Assembly: GCA_023935145.1 (NCBI GenBank)
Contig: CM043698.1
Location: 34,443,001 to 34,507,000, forward strand
DNA: 64,000 bases
Direction of reading: 5' to 3'
Source of the DNA: Bretschneidera sinensis
Lineage: Eukaryota > Streptophyta > Magnoliopsida > Brassicales > Akaniaceae
The notes below the pieces were generated by a model, which searched no databases, had not been told where the DNA came from, and worked only from the letters and a program-made list of their open reading frames with translations. Positions 46,001 to 57,086 of the stretch are shown here, one piece after another. How positions within the stretch are numbered: the first letter of the stretch is position 1; every line of letters starts with the position of its first letter. Both the position numbers and the translations under genes were made by a program.

Positions 46001-49000
46001 AAGCGGAAGTGCCACTGAATAGGAGAAACAATAGCAGACAAAGCGGATGAACTGAGAGATAAGAATTCATCGGGATCCAAAAGATAGAAGCCGTCCTTCT
46101 CATGCCCCGAACCAATCTTCTTCTTGGTCTTGAGGTCCTGAAAAATACAAGAAGTAGGAGTGAAAAGAATTTCACACTGTAATGCTTTTGTCAACTGACT
46201 AACAGAGAGTAAATTAAAGAGAAAATTAGGAATATAAAGACTAGAAGGTAAAGAGAGAGAGGTGGTGGGATGGAGAACACCTTGTCCATGAATAGACCGA
46301 GAAAAGCCATCAGCTAACACGACATGATGATTAACAGGTTTTAAATCAGAAAAACAAGACGATAAACCAGAGATATTTTTGGTAGCACCAGAATCAAAAA
46401 TCCATGGAGAGGGAGAAGTTACAACACATGCAATATTACCTGAATTGGCTAAGGTAGCAGTAGAGGAGGAAGAAGGCTGTAAAGAAAGAAGTGCATTGCG
46501 CAAGTGCTGGACGAGAAGCTCGCCAAGTTGAGTACTGAACGTATCACGAGAACCAGAACTAGAAGAAGCAGATCCAACAGAGGTGGGTTATGACTGTACC
46601 ATACTTGGAGACTGTGCTACACCATCACTGACTTGATTCACATAATTCGGTTTACTCTATTTTTGAAAGCAATAAGGTTCAGTGTGATTTGTACCCCCAC
46701 AATAATTTCACTTCCTGTCACTACATCCACCAACACGACCACCACGAGAACCACGGCCATCGCGGAAACCACCACGAAATCCTCCATGGCCTCCACTGTT
46801 AGAGACCAAAGCAGTAGTCTCTGAAAAAGTAACAAGGGAACTAATCAAGGGAGAATGATGTCCTAGGGAAGAACGCAATAGCTGGGAATAGGCATTAGCT
46901 GCCGTAGGCAAGGTCTCACTTGCAAGGATTTGATCTTTAAAGCCACGAAGATCAGAGTCCAAACCAGCTAGCAATCATAAACTCCTCCCATTGCTTCTTC
47001 TGCTGCTCTAAATTAGTGGTAAAAGGCCTATGCTGCAATAATTGATCCCACAAATTCTTAAGTGTGCTATAGTACTCAGCTAAAGGTTTCCCAGACTGTT
47101 TGGTGATGAAAATTTTTTCATAGAGCTCATACACACGAGAAAGATGAGAAAATGAATCTACAATTGAGTCCCAAATTTTCTTGGAGGAGTCACAAAATTC
47201 AGCGGTGGTAGCAATATCGGGATCCATACTATGCCATAGCAATCCCATAACAGTGGAGTCCTCACAAATCCAATCTTTATAAGTTGGATCACTAGCATTA
47301 GGAGGATTGTCAGTCAAATACTTCAACTTTCGATGTGCACGTAAATAAACTTTAACTGCATGTGCCCAAGCCATGTAATTCAGACCATTCAACTTTTTCG
47401 AAGTGATAGATTTAGGCAAATCATTGTTAACATTAAAAATGGGGAGTTTTTCTTTAGTCCTAGTGCTAGATTTCTCTTTTGCCTTCTCAAACACAAGGTT
47501 CAAACAACAAAAACAGATCTGATACTAAACCAACAGACCCTTAAATCAGTCAAAGAAGCAGTAACATACTTGAGAAAAGGCAAACCTCCCAAAACTGATG
47601 GAAAGGCACATAAACAGCCCTCTTTACACAGCAAGATGAATTAGAGCAAGGCTACAACCACCATACCAAAGCAGCAAAAGCAGGAAACCATGAAAACAGA
47701 GGCCAGACTTCAAGAAAAAACACAATCGACTCTTCAAATCATATAAAAAAAAAACTAATTGTGATCCAAACATCAAAACAACACCAAAGCCACTCAAGAA
47801 TCATCTAGTCGGCACCCATAGAGACTACCCCAAGCAACAAAGTCGATCCAAAGTCCCAAAAACTAGAGTTTTTAAAATTTGCACTAAAATCTGGAAAAAT
47901 GAAAGAAAAATTCGAAAACCATACCAAACAACCTTGGATCGCGACGAAACTTCATCAAAAATTTTCCTTAGGTGAGTCGACCAGATTGGGGGGATTAACT
48001 CACCTTGCTGACGTTATCATCTACATTGATGACGTCAACAGATCTGTGTTGATGATTTCTTGTTGTGCTCCTCGTCTATTCTTCAGATTTGTCACACAAG
48101 GATCGATTAAGAGGCTGTGATACCAAGTTGAGTTGTAATCTAGGGTTTAGGTTAGATATGAAAAAGAGAAAGAGAGAAGAAGATGGAGAAGAAAGGTTTA
48201 GGGTTTATCTTTCCTTGACTCTTCACCTGCTAACATATTATTTATATATGAGATAGATAAGTCCAAGTACAAAACTACCCTTCAGGAAAAATAAAGGAAA
48301 TAAAAATAATAACTCTAACACTTTTATATTACTGTTTTTTTCATATCAGCCTCATTACTAACATTTTTTATAATCCACTACTATGTCCAGATATTCTGAT
48401 GAATTCTCCACCTATCTATTGTCTGACTGAATGGGTAATAGAACCCCTAATTACCAAGTTTAATTTATATTCATTGCATAAGTAACCTGGAACTGTTTGG
48501 AATAAGCTGACCCAAGATAATCGATTTCTACAAAATGCCATCAAAACAACCAGAAATTATTGTATAGTATATTACCAAGAAAAGATTAATTAACAGCTTT
48601 GAATATAGACAGTTCACAGTTTTGGTGAAAACCGATCAAAGTTTTCTGACTGATACATGACCAAAAGCAGAACATTCAGTCCATTTTGATAACAGATTGT
48701 GATGCCCTATAATGTATTTTACTTTTCAATAATTACAATATAATTTCAAAAGAAAATATTCAAATATTTATAATCATCAGATGGCCAATACTTCACAACT
48801 AACTTCCTATGAGTGACTATACAGATTTAATAGAATATCAATATAGTGATTATATATATAAATATATGAAGCCAAAAGAGACTGATAGAAATCAGCATAC
48901 CAGCGTTAGATTCATGTGGTGTACAATTCTCCTCAATCTCATGAGAAGGTTCCTTAAATGAGATCCCCAACCATACTAAATATATGAGCCAAGCCACAGC

Positions 49001-51972
49001 CATAACCCAGCCAGGCAAAGTGTCTTGATTGAAGTTCAACTTGTAAATCTTAAAATTGGTTTGAAGTACACCAGCAAGGGCAGGACCACATGCCATTCCG
49101 AGAGCACTAGCACTAACAAAACCTGCTGATGCCTGCATTCGGATTTTTAGCGGTACACAGTCACTGATATATCGTCGGTTAACAGCTCTAGCAGAACCAA
49201 ATCTGCAATGTTAACAAACAGTCTTGTCAACCAATAGCGTGTGACAAGAAACTAAAATGTCTCTTAGTTTTGTAAACTCATACCATTTCTATGTTAAAGT
49301 ACAATTTGGATACTATTATCATATTCAATTTCTGATAGTACATTGTATTGTGATTAGAATATGCTCAATTTTCAAGAAATATAAAAATTTTCCCCCCAGT
49401 GATACGCACAAAAAAGCATGTCCAGAATTTTCGAGTTGTGACACATGGAGAAGATAAAGAAAAAGAAAACTTACCCACAGAAAAGCCGGCCAATCAAGAG
49501 AACCGATATTGAGTTAAGATCATAAGCCAATGCATACATGGTGTTTCCGACGAAAAGAACAATGCTACTAAATACAAGAGGTCTGAAGTATGATTTGTTT
49601 GACCAAGCACTAAAATACACCAAAGAAAACACCTGCGCCATAGCCATTGCTCCGATCACAATACCACAAACTGTTGCGGCAGCTCCAAGGCTCATAGAAT
49701 AGTCATCTGCCGTAGGGACAATAATATACGTATTGACCATGTATAGGAATGTGTTCGCTAAGTTCAAGAGAAGTGACATAAAATGGTATCTCTGTTCATC
49801 AACTGGTTCCTCTGTAGGAGTTGGTAACTCTTCTTGCATAATGAGTGCATGTTGTGCCAAAAAGTTAAGGAAGTTTGTCGAATGGGTTAACCTGTCCACA
49901 GCGGCTTTTATTGAATCAACCACAGGATCCTGCAGATGAGCCACAGTAAACGCCATAGAAAAACACTCTGACTGATGCTCATGCAGAAAAAGGGGAAGGG
50001 CTGAATATGAAAACTAATACAAGTTTGATTTAGTGTATGTAAGAGACACCTGGAGTGGAAGAGCAGGCTGATCATAAATTGATAAGTAGCTTCCCTGACG
50101 GTCCTGAAGCTCGTGAAGATTACGGGATATGGCTCCCACAACTGCTCCTAACCCCTTCAAGTTCAATTACTGGATGGTAAGCTTCAGAAGGAGACAAGAA
50201 GTACATAGTAACTACTTTATGCCATATATTGCTCTCATATGCCCTAAAGTTACAACTAAAGCTGAGAACATATTACAATAAGAATAGCAGAACACCAAAT
50301 ATAACCCTATTCAACTGAAGAAATGTCAAAAATGAAAAGCCTCTCTGACTTTGACACATTACCACATGCTTGAACACTTGCTGCAGCTGGGAATAAGGAT
50401 GATTAGCACGAGTCTTGACATAGGAATCAGTGAATCTATAGCCAAAGCGTTTATCAAACTTCTTCAGTATCTTACGCAGGCCAATAGCATTTATCTCAAC
50501 AAAAAAGAGAAGCTTTAAAAGATCTTGCCCCACTGCTCTATAAACTTCTCGTAGTTCAGCTATTTGGGATATCTCTGGCTGCTCCTGAAGAGCATCATGC
50601 CATTCTCCTAGATTGGCTATCCTGCTTGCAAGTAGCCCTTGCTGTTCCAACAGGAAAAGGACAATCTTCTCTATCTGTAATTTTTTGTAACAAGAAAACA
50701 TGTAAAACATATTTCAGATTCAGCCTTGCGAAATAATGCCAAAACTTAGATTTTCCACAGTAATATTACATAGTACCACGCCATACAAGAAGTTCCATCT
50801 ACTACATTATATTAGACGAGCATTTCAATCAGGAGACACAAAGACATTTTTACAAACATATACACGTGTCCGTGAGTAAAGAGCTAGTGAAAGAAACAAG
50901 CAAAGGCAACTACAAAGCATGTGTATATGTCAACTATATAAAGCCATCCATAAAACTTATATATAAGACTGAGCCCCATTGTATTTAGCTTCCTATAAGT
51001 CATCATATATGCTCATCTAAGAGGTTTGCCAGCTCTTCTAATCAATTAAATAAAGTATTATATGTTTTCTCACTTATCATAAATATTCAGCGATTTCCTG
51101 TGCCACAGTCTGAACATAAATATTGTTTTAGTTTCAAATTATAATTTTGTTAGAACTTGTAATCAGTTCTGTCATAGGAAAGCTCAGTGGATTGTTTGAA
51201 CTTTAAATACACATATTGATGAGGTAAATGCATGATTGACTGCCAACTCCCACAAGAAATCTGTTACTGGAAAACCTATGAAGGGTTACTAGATATATGG
51301 GCATCCTATTACAACTTCAGTACTATGGGATGATGCATGTATGCCAGTATGACTCAATTACCAAGTTGCTAATATGACCGAGACATATATCTAAATTGTC
51401 TTGTTTAAGTTTCATAAATCATAATATGTTTTCATGAAAACCCACTTGAATGCTTCTACATATCTTCTAACATACCTGATTATCCAGCATTCTTGAGAAA
51501 TCCTTGAGAACATGGTGGCGGTCTTGGGTTCCAACTTTAATTTGTTGAGCATATTGTTTTACCTTCTTCTTCATTAATTTATAATTAATGTAATATCTGA
51601 AAGAAATCACATTACAGCTAAGTAAAGCATATACTTTGAGTGCCGTACGGTAGTAGGCAATTTGACCACACAGAATTGATAGCAGGATACCATAAAATAT
51701 TACTAAAATGACTATGCATTTGCCACCATTTGTCGGTTTTCCATCAGAGAAACAGGGTAAGAATACTAAAATGAAAAATGCTTGTAGCCAAGCAATGCCG
51801 TAAAAAAAAAATTGAATTCTTCCTTTCCCATTTGTTGAGCGAAAAAAATTCATCTTGCCCATAGAAATGCATTTGATTCTAAGCAATGGTCCAACAATAC
51901 ATAATGATGTAAAACATACCCTTGCCATTCTTGAACTTGTCTTTCCTTCAACTTTTTCCCGAAGGCAACCAT
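40088..51972 (-). CDS. PHT5: SPX-MFS vacuolar phosphate transporter (PHT5/VPT family)
   Basis: This tonoplast protein moves phosphate into the vacuole; the SPX domain senses inositol pyrophosphates. Coding exons are 51972-51920, 51596-51476, 50674-50363, 50154-50050, 49929-49475, exon 6 (start uncertain)-48901, 42798-42623, 41554-41364, 41223-41090 and 40326-40088. The SPX domain (about residues 1-165) starts [11 protein letters not shown], with the basic [13 protein letters not shown] patch at 19-31 and [10 protein letters not shown]. The MFS domain follows, with [35 protein letters not shown] and [13 protein letters not shown]. It ends TCFTYNSLY. The canonical exon 6 acceptor (start 49203) puts the junction out of frame by one base. 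An acceptor at 49223 restores phase, adding seven codons and giving 702 codons. Intron 6 (6.1 kb) holds a copia element. Length is normal for the family. Confidence 0.92.
43101..48320 (-). mobile_element. Older Ty1/copia element in a transporter intron
   Basis: The element is 5220 bp in the same orientation as the host gene, between exons 6 and 7. The LTRs are 43101-43291 (191 bp) and 48126-48320 (195 bp), differing by 6 substitutions (about 3%) and a 4-bp indel at the 3' LTR start. The target duplication CTTTT is at 43096-43100 and 48321-48325. On the minus strand the 5' LTR begins TGTTAG and both LTRs end CAACT rather than CA. The primer-binding site TGGTATCACAGCC (about 48113-48125) and a purine tract CTTGAGGGGGAG next to the 3' LTR are present. 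Coding regions are frameshifted, so it is not autonomous. Confidence 0.93.
43299..47503 (-). pseudogene. Frameshifted copia gag-pol of the intronic element
   Basis: The ancestral polyprotein is split over several frames. Gag is at 47503-46952 ([29 protein letters not shown]) and continues at 46974-46708 with a Gly/Arg-rich end. Protease and the integrase finger are at 46503-45664 ([30 protein letters not shown]). The integrase core and C-terminus are at 45630-44729. Reverse transcriptase is at 45089-44181 ([19 protein letters not shown]) and RNase H at 44165-43299 ([32 protein letters not shown]). At least five breaks separate these frames, so no full polyprotein can be made. Confidence 0.9.
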
Positions 51973-52682
51973 CTCTTACTACATTTGAAACATAGAACTT
52001 ATGTGAGAGAAGAGATTTGCAACAACAATCACTGGAAAAGAATTGGCACACTCTGAAATCAATTTAAAAAGGAAGGGTTGGGGGCTGGGGAAGGGGGCAC
52101 AACCAGGTTTGTTCTGCTGGTGTTGAAGGTAACAACAAAAGATAATGATAATAATTATATCTGTGCATCTTCTGCCATAAAACTTGTCATAGAAGCATAA
52201 ATGTATTCTTCAAGCCTAAACTGTGGCTTTCAATAAATTTCCAAAGAGAAACTGCATCTTATCATACAAACACATATACGTGCCAAACGTAATTCCAATG
52301 ACTTAAATTGCATGACCATTTTATTAACTTTAAGAGCATAATGTCATGTTCTTGTTACTAAGTCAGAAAAGAACAATTCAAAATGTGTGAAGTACTTTGT
52401 CAGACACTACGTGACACAGGTACACATTATCTGGACTTGCCCTCTGAGAGACATTGGCAACACATAAAGAAGAAAGAAGCAGTACTTGAATTACTATCAT
52501 CTATAACAACAGAACCAAAGAAGTGAACTTATACATTTTAAGATCGGATGAGATCCTGTGTACTAATGTTTCTATCTTAGACAAATTGGACACCAGGAGA
52601 CTCACCCACAGGACACAGCTGATAGATGCGCTTCAGTCCATGTAATGGGCATTATAGATGAATCGAACAATAAGAAAATATA

Positions 52683-52913
52683 CTCCCTCTGTCAAAATTT
52701 ACATGTCACAGTTGATTTATTAAAGCAATTTTGATTCTAATTTTTTAATATGTTATCATTTTAAAATTATAAAAAAATAATTTTTAGATACTTTTAAGCT
52801 TTATTAATCTATATTTGTAAAATTTTATTTATTTTTTTAATTTAATGTTAAAAAAATTAATCATCTATTTAAATGAATAATATACTGTGACATACAAATT
52901 GAAACGGATTGAG
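52683..52913. mobile_element. Stowaway-like MITE in the inferred 5'UTR intron of the transporter
   Basis: The element is about 231 bp. It starts CTCCCTCTGTC and its other end, read inverted, starts CTCAATCCGTTTC; inverted similarity extends inwards to TGTCACAG on both sides. A TA dinucleotide precedes the left end, as Stowaway (Tc1/mariner-derived) insertions require; the right TA appears mutated to AA. The interior is AT-rich and non-coding. Confidence 0.75.
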
Positions 52914-53989
52914 AATATTTTAGTCGTTTCCAACCAGTCGCGGATAATGATATCAAATAATTTTTCTTGCCTTTATCAAACTGCATTCTCAGTTTCAAGC
53001 AAAGCAAATACAAAACATATTTTTTTGGAAGAAAAGAAATGTCTCAGCATACGGTCAGCAGTGAAATGAAAGAAAAATCAATGAATGGAGTCTCTCACCA
53101 TCCATTCAGTGCTGAAGCGTACATTAGTAAAAAAAATATCTAAAAAGGAAAAGAAAAAAAAACATTGTTTTGCTTAGTAATTCTTAAGTCTTAACTGCCA
53201 ACTAATGACACACTATTCCATCTCAAATTGGGGAAGAAAAAATAGAGCACTTCTGTAGAAAAATATAGATTCCCAACACAATACGTCTATATAAACTATT
53301 TCACCTAACCATTCGAAATAATTTTATTCCTCTTTCAAAGACATTAGACAAATAGTCAGCTTATGACTTTGACAAGGTTCATCACTTATGCAAGCAGCCC
53401 ATGAATAATTTGAAGTGAATCATGTATCCGTATCTAATGATATATTAGCTCAGTCTTATCATTGATTTCATTTCAATAGCTGTCAATTCGACAAAGTGAA
53501 GTTACAATTAAACAAAATAGTCCGTTCCGTGTTTCAAATCATCAACTAATTCTAGAGATCTCTCGCTTTCTTTTCTTTTTTTATTCATCACAATGAGAAA
53601 CTAGTACGGAGTTAATGTTGCAAGAGCAAATAAAATTTAAATTACTTATAACAAGAAATAAATAAAAAATAAACTAAGAATGAGTAGTAATACTTTAACG
53701 CTATTAGTATTCTGAAAACGCACTCAAAAGCTAGATTCTCGAACAAAATCCAAAAGTTTCCAATAGTACTCTGTTTGGCTGGCGAGAAAACTGGAGAAGT
53801 AAAAAATAAAAGAAAATTCGAAAAGACGAACTTAGCTGAGTAACAAATAACATGGAAGTTCCAATTTTCATTTACTTTTCTTTTCCTTTCCTTGGCTTTC
53901 GCAACAACCAAACAGACAAAAAAAATAAATAAATAAACTAAGAGAACGAGAAAAGAAAACAACAAGAGATTCATTCATTGAGAGAAAAA

Positions 53990-54480
53990 CGCATTACCGA
54001 AGCGAAATTCGGTAACTTCTCTTCTTCGTAAGAACGGAACTTAGATGACCATCAACAAACACCTGAAACGCAAACAAAAACCGAAAACACTCGCAACAAA
54101 TTCTCGAAAACAAACAAAAAATAGCACGTTTTATAGATGCATTGAAATCACTCTCAATGCATTCCTAAAATCGCTCCAAAAAATGAGCTTATAAAAACAG
54201 AAAGTAAATAAAGAGAGATATACACCTTAAATGGGATCAAGCGAAGACGGATCTTTTAACGTTATCGATCTTCCTTTTTGCGACTCAAGTGGAATTTTGG
54301 AGAATGAATCCTGGCTATTGAGGAAACGAGAAATCAAAAAGTGACTCTGTGTTATACTTTGGTTGTTTGGGTCTCAAAACTCTTTTTTGTAATCATTACT
54401 ATTCGTCAATGGAGAGAGCTAGGGGAGAGAGAGCTGTATGAGGAATCGGTTTGTTGTCCGTTAGGGACAGTTTATTTTTA
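53990..54480 (-). promoter_or_regulatory. Probable 5'UTR exon and promoter of the transporter
   Basis: Related genes have an intron in the 5'UTR. A good donor (TTCG/GTAATG on the minus strand, exon end 53998) sits about 2 kb upstream of the start codon. The region to about 54300 is less AT-rich, and CT/GA-rich sequence (54410-54440) resembles the Y-patch of plant core promoters. No coding frame is present. The assignment is inferred; only a transcript would prove it. Confidence 0.45.
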
Positions 54481-54499
54481 AGCTTTATAGAAGGTGTAT

Positions 54500-55339
54500 T
54501 TTTCAACTCTTCAATCTTTTATCTTAATTCCTCTTTGCCTCGGGTATGACTGTTAAAATTTAAAATAGTTTTGGACAAACAATTCATCCAACATAAATTT
54601 GATTTTTTTTTTAAAATTAGAAAAAAAATTGTATCGTTTCTTGAGATTTTATAAATATTTCAATTTATCTTTAAATTTTTTATATGTATTTATCGAATTT
54701 TCAACCTCACAAATTGTTTCAATATTTTTTGAGCTAATTTCAACGGAAAAAATCATGCGTGTAAATTACACGTCCACATCACTAGAAACATAATTGATAA
54801 ATTAGATGCTTACACGAGTGATTTAAAAGAAAATTTTGTCGTAATTAATCATAAAAATAAATATTGTGACAATTTTTTTGAGTTATAGGTTCAACAGACG
54901 CAAATTAAAACCTTAAAAATGAATTGAAATGTTTATAAAATTTTAAGAATCAATAAATTTTTTCCAAAATAAATCAACATTTATTTATTTTTTTAATTTA
55001 TAAAGGTTTGGCTTAATTTCCCTTTCTCAAAAACAAATCTTATTGCAATCTCTCAAACAGTAATATAAGATCTCCTCCTTGAATTTTGCATCATATGATG
55101 CAATCATTTATATATAGGTTGAGCTGCCCATCATGAATCCGAGTATTTGATACAAAACTGACAGTATATCCACCTGCCAACTGTGGGGAGTTATGTATCT
55201 TTAATCTCAAAAAGGAAAATTAGATAAATTCAAATATGTAAGAATTGAAATTAAATTACTTCGCTCTTTTTTTTTGGGGATGCAGATTTTTCTTCCAAGT
55301 GAAAACATGAACTTAGAGATGCTAATCATTTGGTCAATT
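54500..55339. other. AT-rich intergenic DNA
   Basis: Nothing recognisable apart from short AT runs. One chance match to the P1BS phosphate-response motif is at 55164-55171. Confidence 0.5.
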
Positions 55340-55850
55340 TCATCATCTTACAGACTTTGAGAGACCTCCTCCCCTAGCATCCAAAGCAACAATATTGATA
55401 ATGTCCTTCGAAAGGATATCAAAATACAAAACAGAATTACAAGTCATTAAAATTTATTTTCTAGCTAAGGCATCAGCAATCCTGTTAGTTTTCCTGAAAA
55501 AATGATTAAATTTCAAGTTTTGGAAGGATCCTGCAATCAGAAATAATAGCTCCATTAAGATGAAGTTCTATGTTTGTGTTTAATAGAAGTGTTATAATGT
55601 TTTGAGCATCAACTTGGACTATGAAATCAGGAGCTTGAAAGGTTTTTGACAACTTATAAACTATCTTTAAAATCTCAAAAACTCGATAGTGAAGCTATTT
55701 GTATAGCTCACATTCATAACGCACCACAAAATTTATTTATTATTTTTATCTCACAAGGCATAATCATAACCAACAAAATTAAAGTTAATCAAAAAAAAAT
55801 TAACGGTCCAAGTTCATGCAAACCCAATAAAATTAGAAAGCAACCAACTA
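55340..55850 (-). mobile_element. Decayed LINE RNase H fragment
   Basis: Minus-strand frames contain the RNase H pattern of plant LINEs: APDFIVQVDAQNII, then LNGAIISDCRILPKL, then a broken QENQQDC-like segment. Stops and shifts occur every few dozen codons. Only the C-terminal domain is present, so this is a short relic. Confidence 0.6.
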
Positions 55851-56344
55851 ACAACCATGCGTTTAGGGGTAATTTTCTTTAAGCAAGGGAACCAAAGTGA
55901 AAAAATTCAATGGCTTTCATTGATAAATTAATTAAGACTTACGTGATAATGAGATGAAGACATGGTGCATTAAATATTTAGCTTCACGGTCCAGTACTGA
56001 GTTTTGCAATTTATTGGACGATGACTTTTTCCTTCTCTTTTTATTGGTGTGTGTGGTTACGTTTTTTATTTTCAATATGTGACCACATTTCTCTCTTATA
56101 ATTATTATTTTTTTGACATGAATATAATTAATGACCAGAGCCATTTCTTTCCATAAATAGAAAAACGTTAAAAGGGAGATGTTGACATTTCTATCAAACA
56201 TTTCATTGGCCACGTTTTGCTGCTCCTTTTTTATATTACTGTTTTGGAAATTGTACTAAGTCAACAAAACATATCATGTAATGACATCTTGAATTATAAA
56301 AAATATATATTATTTGATGTAAAACATTAATTTTATGTGGATGC

Positions 56345-56385
56345 AAATTTTATTAATAATTATACGAATATTATTAATAAAATTT
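56345..56385. repeat. Perfect 16-bp hairpin
   Basis: The arms AAATTTTATTAATAAT and ATTATTAATAAAATTT are exact inverted copies around a 9-base loop. The sequence is AT-only, so it is of uncertain meaning. Confidence 0.7.
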
Positions 56386-56615
56386 TCCCAAAGCCTGTTA
56401 ATCATGAGTAATGCTGCCAAATTGCTGTAAATGGGGAAACAAAAGGACAAATACATTTTATGAAGATGTTTCAAAAACTTTTGGTAATGCCAAACATGGA
56501 CTGTATATATCTTTTTATTGAAAGAGTATTGATTATTCCTTTAATCAATTTTTTTGATTATTTTCTTTTTTCAGCCATCCTCTACAACAATAAAAAAAAT
56601 TGATTATTAGATTAA

Positions 56616-56731
56616 TTCAAAATTTTATTAGTAATTTTTTAAAATTTTACATAAAACGTCAATATAAATGTGCGATTCAAAAACTAATATTATTAATAAA
56701 AATTTTTAAAATTATCAATGAAATTTTGAAT
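56616..56731. repeat. Imperfect hairpin, foldback element
   Basis: The left arm (56616-56650) and right arm (56698-56731) are inverted copies, each beginning TTCAAAATTT from the outside, with four or so mismatches. The right arm resembles 13024-13060. Confidence 0.6.
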
Positions 56732-56948
56732 GGACTTAAAACTAGATCTAATCGAGAATTGCTCTTATAACAACAAAAATTATACAATTTTTTTTATACA
56801 CAACTATTATTTAAACAGCCAAATGACAATCAGTAACAACAAAAGGATCCAAAAAAGACCATCCAGCCATATCTTAGCCCAGCTCGCTCACACTCTTAGT
56901 AGGCTTTGGCAACACATGGGAGGCTTAATTACAACACCTAGCTAGGTA

Positions 56949-56963
56949 CCCACCCACCCACCC
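56949..56963 (-). other. Canonical G-quadruplex motif
   Basis: The plus strand has four CCC runs separated by single A bases; the minus strand is therefore GGGTGGGTGGGTGGG, the most stable class of intramolecular G4. It lies in gene-free DNA. Confidence 0.85.
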
Positions 56964-57055
56964 ACAATAAAAACTATCAAACCCCAGCTAAAGTTCGAAG
57001 ATCATTCACACCTAATTTTTAAGGTGTATTGTTTTGTCTCAAAACATTAATATAT

Positions 57056-57057
<2 letters not shown>

Positions 57058-57086
<29 letters not shown>
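57058..57086. repeat. (AT)n microsatellite
   Basis: A pure AT run of about 28 bases. Confidence 0.9.

Noticed and set aside
55164..55171. GTATATCC, matching the P1BS phosphate-starvation element upstream of the SPX-MFS gene
   Set aside because: The 8-base motif has only six fixed positions and occurs by chance every few kb; another match lies at about 8227 near HMGS. The distance from the likely promoter is about 700-900 bases. No support beyond the match.
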